Below are positions 58,855 through 64,000 of a stretch of DNA of 64,000 bases, one piece after another. The stretch is taken from assembly GCA_965204155.1 (NCBI GenBank), contig OZ241971.1, positions 2,232,001-2,296,000 on the forward strand. Direction: 5' to 3'. A model generated the notes under the pieces. That model did not search any database, was not told where the DNA came from, and worked only from the letters and a program-made list of their open reading frames with translations. This DNA is from UBA6522 sp965204155 (GTDB lineage: Bacteria; Pseudomonadota; Gammaproteobacteria; Steroidobacterales; Rariloculaceae). The position numbers were made by a program, and so were the translations under genes. Each line of letters begins with the position of its first letter. Positions within the stretch are counted from its first letter, which is position 1.

Positions 58855-60430
58855 TCAAGGGCACTCATCCGCCACGGACAACGAACGCACCCGGTTGTTG
58901 CCCGTGTCGGCGATGTACACCTGTCCGGCCGGGTCCACGGCCACGCCCGAGGGATTGAAGAGCCGGGCTTGCGAGGCTGGGCCGCCGTCCCCGCCGAAGC
59001 CGTCCCCGCCGAAGCCGCTCTCGCCCGTGCCCGCGAACGTCCCGATCGTTCCGCCCGTGCCGAGCCACCGAACCCGGTGGTTGCCCCAGTCGGCGACGTA
59101 GACATTGCCGGCGGCGTCCACCGCAAGACCGGCGGGTTGATCGAGTCGGGCGGCCGTGGCAGCGCCATCGTCCCCGCCGAAGCCGCTCTCACCCGTGCCC
59201 GCGAACGTCTCGATCGTCCCGTCGGTATCGATACGCCGAACCCGGTTGTTGCCCGTGTCGGCGACGTAAACCCGGCCATCCGCGCCCACCGCCACGCCGA
59301 AGGGGAAATTGAGCCGGGCCCCGGTGGCCGGGCCGCCGTCGCCGCCGTACCCCGCCACGCCGGTGCCCGCGATCGTCTCGATCGCCCCGCCCGCGCCGAT
59401 CCGCCGGATGCTGTGGTTTTCCGAGTCGGCCACGTAGACGTTGCCCGCGGTGTCCACCGCCACGCTCGTGGGATGGTCGAGCTGAGCCTCCGTGGCCGGG
59501 CCGCCGTCCCCGCTGTACCCCGCCACGCCCATGCCCGCAAACGTCTCGATCGTGCCGTCGGTTGCGATGCGGCGGATGCGGTGGTTGGCGTGGTCGGCGA
59601 TGTACACGTACCCCGCCGCATCCACCGCTACGCCGATGGGGCTATTGAGCAGGGCCCCACCGGGGCGGCGCACCGGGCCGCCGTCGCCGCCGTACCCGGC
59701 CACGCCGGTGCCCGCGAAGGTCTCGATAATGCCGTCGGGGCCGATCCGCCGGATGCGGTGGTTGACCCTGTCGGCGACGTACACGTAGCCTGCCGCGTCC
59801 ACCGCCACATCGAAGGGACCGTTCAACTGCGCATCGGCGGCGAACCCGCCGTCGCCGCCGAACCCGGCCACGCCCGTCCCTGCGAGCGTCCCGATCGTCG
59901 CGTCCGGGACGGTCAAGCACAGGCCGGGCTTCGGAGAGGCCGTCCACATTGCGCCGGAACCGAGCGTGAGCAGGTACGCGTCGCCGTTGGATGCGGTAAC
60001 CTCCTGGCCGCTGGCGAACGACACATCGGTACGGGAATCGAGCGTCCAGCCCCCGTCTGCGGTCCCCCACAGCCGTACGGTCTCGCCCGTATCTCCCAGG
60101 GCCACGTCGGCGAAGCGGCGCGCGTGCAGCGTGTAGGGTCCCGTCTCGCTTCCGTACGAGGCCACCCGCACGTAGTAAACGCCTGCGGGCAAGTCCGCCT
60201 CGATGTGGAAGTTGAACGATCGGCCGCCGTCGTCGTCCGATGCGATGGGTTCTCCCGATTCGTCGCTCAGGGTCCCCAGCGTATCCAGATCGCCGGTCGT
60301 GTAGACCGCCACCGACGCCGAGTTGCCCAGCTTCAGGCGAAAATGGTCCTCGTCATCGCCCGGCTCGATGTGGCCCTGCACCGCCACGCCGAGCGCCAGG
60401 TCGGTGGCAGTCCCCGGTTCGTCGCCGTGA
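58855..60430 (-). repeat. C-terminal PPC-NHL cassette, copy C
   Basis: Third copy of the 1.55-kb cassette, with a 15-bp tandem duplication (GTCCCCGCCGAAGCC twice, 58987-59016) in the sixth blade. Homology with A extends beyond this block through the FRIAVA domain and LRRs at lower identity. Confidence 0.92.
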
Positions 60431-63400
60431 TCGTCCGCAGGCTCCGCAACCGCAATCCGGAAGAGCAGGGAGCCGCTTGTTCCGGCACCGCCTGACGCCG
60501 TGACCGTTGCGGTCAGCACGCCGCTTTCTCCCTGCGGCGATACCTCGAGGACACTCCCGTTCATGCGCACGGCCGCAAGCCCGGGGTCGTCCCCGACCGC
60601 TTCGAAACGCCAGACCGAGCCGAGCAGCGATCGAAAGTACCAGTCGACTTCGAACGTCGCCGTTTCGGTGCCGGCCGGGATCTTCCACTCCACGCTCTCG
60701 ACCTCAACCTTTACGCCATTGCCGCGCAATCTGAGGATGTGGTCGTTCAGCGCCTCTTCAGTCAGCGGATTGCCGCTCAGATCGACCATCTGAAGTGCAT
60801 CCATGTCCACGAGCGGCGAGATGTCGGAAACCAGGTTTTCCCTGAGATCCAGATTGGCAAGGTTGTCCAGCTTCGAGAGCGGACTGACGTCGGAGACCGA
60901 ATTGGAACCGAGATTGGCGGACCAGAGGTTGACCGCCCACTCCAGCCCCGTCAGGTCCGATACGCCCGCGTTGAACGCTGCAAGGCGGTACAGTCCTTCC
61001 ATTCTCTTCCTGGAGAGGCTGCGAACATCGGCCCGGTACTGGTTGTACGCCGACTGCTGTGCGACGTGCCAATGCAGATGCTTGTCCGGAATAGAGACGG
61101 CGGGCGACTTCTCATGCCCGATCGATACGCCCCAGGACTCCAGAAGCGGCAAGTGCTCATCGACCGACGCCTCGTCGAGCGGATTGTCGTGCAGGTGGAG
61201 TTCGCTCCGGTCATTGGCCCAGATTTCACGCACCGCCAGGGGGGAGATGTCTGCGATGGCGTTATTGTCAAGCGACAGCCGTCGGAGTTCCGTCAACGCG
61301 GCGAGCGGACTCACGTCGGTGATTCCGAGTCCGGCGATCCCGAGACTCCGAATACTTCGCAAGCCGGGGAGCGCCACAACATCGTCCAGCGTAACGCCGG
61401 TGCGCCCGACGTCGAGATCGACGAGTTCCAGACCGGCGATGGGCGAGAGGTCCGACAATTCGTTCGAGCCCAGCCACAACTGGCGAAGTTCGGAAAGCCC
61501 CGCCAGCGGAGACAGGTCGGTGACGCGATTGACGTCCAGCCGCAGTTCCCGCAAGCGCGTCAAACCGGACAGGTGCGAGAGGTCCGAAAGATGATTCGAT
61601 CCCAGTCCAAGGGTCTCGAGGCGGGTCAGGGACTGAATCGGCGAGAAATCCGCAATTCTGTTTCTGGTCAGCAGGAGCCTGCGCAGGTCCTGCAGGCCGG
61701 AAAGCGGAGTGACATCCGAAATGTCATTTCCTTCCAGCGCGAGCGACCGGAGGCCGGTCAGTCCCGAAAGGAGCGACACATCGGTAATCAGGTTCCACGA
61801 CAATACAAGGTCCCTGAGTCCCGACATGCCGGCCAGCGGCGACAGGTCGGCTACCCGGTTGTCGGATACCGAGAGGAACCGGAGACTTTCCAGTCCGGCC
61901 AGCGGCGACAGATCGTCAATTCCGTTGCGGTTAAGCCAGAGGGACCCGAGTTGTTCCAGTCCGGCCAGGGGCGACAGATCGTCAATGCCGTTGCGGCCAA
62001 GCCAGAGGGATTCGAGTTGTTCCAGTTCGGCCAGGGGCGACAGATCGGCGACCACGTTCCACTCCAGACTCAGTCGCCGAAGTCCGGCCATCCGGCTGAG
62101 CGGGGACAGGTCCGCAACCTGGTTCCAGAATAGCCAGAGCCCTTCGAGCTTCGCCAAACCCGCTATCGGAGTCAGATCCGTGACCGAGTTGCGGTCCAGG
62201 TAAAGATCCGTCAGTCCCGTCGCAAGTTCCAGTCCGGTCAGGTCCCTGATGCCCATGCTGCGGGCAGCAAGGGATTGCAGGCCCGCCATCTCCTCCGCCG
62301 ATATGCTCTCGCCGGGAGACTTTCCCAGCGCGCTTTCGACGGCGCGCCTGAGCCCGGCGTCGCGGAACGGCTCGAGCGTCCCCTCGATGTCAACGAAGGT
62401 GTCCGCGTTGTCGCCGATGCCGTCGTTGTCGAGGTCCTCCCACTCGCGCGGGTCGAGTGGCCACCGGTCACGGGCGTCATCCACGCCGTCGTTGTCGTCG
62501 TCCGGGTCGGCGTTGTCGCCGATGCCGTCTGCATCGTTGTCGATCCACTCTACGGGATCGCCGGGCGCGGCGTCCGCATCGTCGACGAATCCGTCGCCGT
62601 CCGAATCCGGTTTGGCGCCGCGCTGGGCCGCGATCTGAAACCGCACCAGGTCCAGGCTCTTCCTGGCATCCGCCCCGTCCGCTTCCGTGGCGGGCACTCC
62701 GCACGGTTCGCCGTTGCAATCGGCGGCGGGGTCCGAGAAGACCGGACGCGAACCCCATTCCCCGTAACTCATGATCGTGCCCTGTGAGCGAGGCTGTTGG
62801 CTGCGGTCCTCATACCGAGCCTCCCACCGGTTCAGGAAGTGTCCCCGCGACCAACGAAATGCACCATGGGCTTCGCCTTGCTCGACCGAATGCGCGAGAC
62901 CCATGACGTGGCCGAGTTCGTGGATAACGGTAAGCGCTCCGGTGCTAGGCACCGCGAAGGAATCGGTATAGGCCCAAAGCCCCCGCCTCAAGCCGCCGCC
63001 GATGGTCCGCGCACAACCCGATGGGCACGGGCGCAGTGAATGGCCGACCTGGTGCGTGACGTCCGCCCCGTGACGGTCCATCAATTGCCGCAAGTGTTCC
63101 CGGTCCGGCCATTCGTCGTCGTCGGTCTTCTCGATCCTGGCGATTCCAGCGGTCCGCAACCGCATGTTCGTGCCGCTGTCGGCGAGGACGGCGTTGCTTA
63201 CGGCCTTGAAGTGGTGCACTTGCGCGTACCGGGTACCATGGGGAGCGCCGTCGTCATACAGCCAGAGCACGTCCACCGTGGATTCACCGGGCGTGGATGC
63301 CGGGTCGGCCGGGTCGGTGCCCGCAATGCCTTCGTTCACGTCCCCGACCCCGTCGCCGTCCGTGTCGGTCAGGATGTCCACGTACCGGATTCGTCCGGAT

Positions 63401-63873
63401 TCTGCGGGGTCCGGGACGGGCCAGAGCGTCAGCCACTCATGGAAACTATCCTCAGCCCCCCCGGCAGTGGCGGATTCGTACAATCGAATTTCGACAAGCG
63501 ACTCGCCGGCTGGCCGTGGTCTCCGTACGGGGGCGATGAGTTGCAGCCCGTTCAGGTGTTCGCCTGCGGAAACCCGGCCCACGGCGGCATTCCCGTAGCC
63601 CTGGTCATTATCGCTGTCAATGCCGGTGTAGAATCCCAAATGGATGTGGCCGCTCTCCGTGGCCCGATGGCTGCGTACTCCGAAGTTCAAATGCAGGGTG
63701 CCTTGCCCGCCGGCATCGGCGACCCATTCGGCGCTGCAGGGACACTCGAACACGATGTCCCGGGCATCCCAGGCCAGCGCCCGGTGCGCGCCCGCCAGGA
63801 GCAACGGTGGTCCGAGCAGCGCTGCCGCCAGGAACATGTTGATGCTGCGTTGAGGGGTTTCTCTGTGATTCAT
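58855..63873 (-). CDS. Exported metalloprotease-LRR-PPC-NHL protein (array member C)
   Basis: A 1672-residue exported protein, whole-length relative of A. The mature N-terminus (DARDIVFECPCSAEWVADAGG) matches A's PRDIVFDCPCRADWTAGSG. The zinc motif HELGHVMGLAH begins at 318 with Met-turn IMSYG; calcium repeats (DNDADGIGDNADPDDDNDG) at 419-491; SDS22 LRRs at about 541-900 and 968-1045; PPC at 1149-1251; six NHL blades to the SVADECP end. The last blade has a 5-residue duplication (GFGGDGFGGDGG) from a 15-bp tandem repeat at 58987-59016. The LRRs could give target specificity, but no target is evident. Confidence 0.86.
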   Translation of the reverse strand: MNHRETPQRSINMFLAAALLGPPLLLAGAHRALAWDARDIVFECPCSAEWVADAGGQGTLHLNFGVRSHRATESGHIHLGFYTGIDSDNDQGYGNAAVGRVSAGEHLNGLQLIAPVRRPRPAGESLVEIRLYESATAGGAEDSFHEWLTLWPVPDPAESGRIRYVDILTDTDGDGVGDVNEGIAGTDPADPASTPGESTVDVLWLYDDGAPHGTRYAQVHHFKAVSNAVLADSGTNMRLRTAGIARIEKTDDDEWPDREHLRQLMDRHGADVTHQVGHSLRPCPSGCARTIGGGLRRGLWAYTDSFAVPSTGALTVIHELGHVMGLAHSVEQGEAHGAFRWSRGHFLNRWEARYEDRSQQPRSQGTIMSYGEWGSRPVFSDPAADCNGEPCGVPATEADGADARKSLDLVRFQIAAQRGAKPDSDGDGFVDDADAAPGDPVEWIDNDADGIGDNADPDDDNDGVDDARDRWPLDPREWEDLDNDGIGDNADTFVDIEGTLEPFRDAGLRRAVESALGKSPGESISAEEMAGLQSLAARSMGIRDLTGLELATGLTDLYLDRNSVTDLTPIAGLAKLEGLWLFWNQVADLSPLSRMAGLRRLSLEWNVVADLSPLAELEQLESLWLGRNGIDDLSPLAGLEQLGSLWLNRNGIDDLSPLAGLESLRFLSVSDNRVADLSPLAGMSGLRDLVLSWNLITDVSLLSGLTGLRSLALEGNDISDVTPLSGLQDLRRLLLTRNRIADFSPIQSLTRLETLGLGSNHLSDLSHLSGLTRLRELRLDVNRVTDLSPLAGLSELRQLWLGSNELSDLSPIAGLELVDLDVGRTGVTLDDVVALPGLRSIRSLGIAGLGITDVSPLAALTELRRLSLDNNAIADISPLAVREIWANDRSELHLHDNPLDEASVDEHLPLLESWGVSIGHEKSPAVSIPDKHLHWHVAQQSAYNQYRADVRSLSRKRMEGLYRLAAFNAGVSDLTGLEWAVNLWSANLGSNSVSDVSPLSKLDNLANLDLRENLVSDISPLVDMDALQMVDLSGNPLTEEALNDHILRLRGNGVKVEVESVEWKIPAGTETATFEVDWYFRSLLGSVWRFEAVGDDPGLAAVRMNGSVLEVSPQGESGVLTATVTASGGAGTSGSLLFRIAVAEPADDHGDEPGTATDLALGVAVQGHIEPGDDEDHFRLKLGNSASVAVYTTGDLDTLGTLSDESGEPIASDDDGGRSFNFHIEADLPAGVYYVRVASYGSETGPYTLHARRFADVALGDTGETVRLWGTADGGWTLDSRTDVSFASGQEVTASNGDAYLLTLGSGAMWTASPKPGLCLTVPDATIGTLAGTGVAGFGGDGGFAADAQLNGPFDVAVDAAGYVYVADRVNHRIRRIGPDGIIETFAGTGVAGYGGDGGPVRRPGGALLNSPIGVAVDAAGYVYIADHANHRIRRIATDGTIETFAGMGVAGYSGDGGPATEAQLDHPTSVAVDTAGNVYVADSENHSIRRIGAGGAIETIAGTGVAGYGGDGGPATGARLNFPFGVAVGADGRVYVADTGNNRVRRIDTDGTIETFAGTGESGFGGDDGAATAARLDQPAGLAVDAAGNVYVADWGNHRVRWLGTGGTIGTFAGTGESGFGGDGFGGDGGPASQARLFNPSGVAVDPAGQVYIADTGNNRVRSLSVADECP

Positions 63874-63890
63874 GGCTGTCTTGCGGGCAC

Positions 63891-64000
63891 TCAGGGCGCG
63901 CCGCCGCCGCCGGCCGCCTCGTCCTCGACAACGAAATAGTCGGGCTCGCTGAAATCCCAGCCGGCCAGCATGCTGGATGTCGGCACCAGCCAGCCGTGCT
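63891..64000 (-). CDS. Partial CDS, C-terminal end only
   Basis: A minus-strand frame runs in from the window edge and stops at 63891. It ends HGWLVPTSSMLAGWDFSEP and, after DYFVVEDEAA, GGGGAP. It is 17 bp upstream of gene C on the same strand and may be the first gene of that array. It lacks the NHL cassette. No family can be assigned from 35 residues. Confidence 0.5.
   Translation of the reverse strand, partial: HGWLVPTSSMLAGWDFSEPDYFVVEDEAAGGGGAP

Noticed and set aside
1..64000. tRNA or rRNA genes
   Set aside because: I looked for TTCRANNC-type arms and conserved rRNA segments in gene-free stretches and found none. A covariance search could still reveal one.

Overview
The window is GC-rich DNA from a gammaproteobacterium. 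The evidence is the zapB-like/zapA pair followed by a 6S RNA-like region, pepP-ubiH-ubiI-type flavin hydroxylases in an operon, a glycine-riboswitch-controlled gcvT-gcvH-gcvPA-gcvPB operon with a split P-protein, and two TonB-dependent receptors. No rRNA, tRNA or CRISPR array was seen. I cannot name a genus. The mix of split GcvP, DUF6152 proteins, TonB receptors and very large secreted repeat proteins suggests an uncultured environmental or host-associated lineage rather than an enteric one.

Layout. (1) 1-9.9 kb is a housekeeping block: 6S RNA candidate, zapA and a zapB-like gene on the minus strand; then pepP, two ubiquinone-pathway FAD hydroxylases, an extragenic inverted-repeat element, a tandem glycine riboswitch and the glycine cleavage operon. 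(2) 9.9-23.6 kb is mixed: a duplicated HtrA-type protease whose second protease half has lost its catalytic residues, a putative molybdenum carrier, a divergent pair of DUF6152 exported proteins, an orphan TctC-type binding protein, a TPR-sulfotransferase, an HTH protein, a LuxR regulator and a TonB receptor. (3) 23.7-37 kb is accessory: an AbrB/PIN toxin-antitoxin pair, three exported proteins built on the same unrecognised beta-rich module (one a metalloprotease, one with a Spondin_N domain), an outer-membrane barrel with a collagen-like insert, a decayed toxin next to its DNA-binding partner, an HNH protein with in-frame palindromes, and a phage-type lipoprotein between imperfect 60-bp direct repeats. 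(4) 37-45.5 kb holds a large TonB receptor and a signalling island: STAS protein, GAF/PAS-kinase-receiver-wHTH hybrid, cyclase-like protein, a miniature HisKA-wHTH protein without the phosphorylatable His, and a coiled-coil membrane protein. (5) 45.7-64 kb is the most striking part: an exported LRR/FG-GAP/PPC/transglutaminase-like protein faces three consecutive giant exported metalloproteases on the opposite strand. All three share a near-identical ~1.55-kb C-terminal cassette (PPC domain, linker, six-bladed NHL propeller, identical last residues) behind different N-terminal protease and LRR parts.

How the genes fit together. The gcv operon senses glycine through its leader and makes T, H and both P subunits. 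The ubi genes serve respiratory quinone synthesis. In the last 18 kb, the conserved C-terminus coupled to varied N-termini suggests a modular family of secreted or surface enzymes that diversifies by recombination between cassette copies. Their target and partners are not evident from the sequence.
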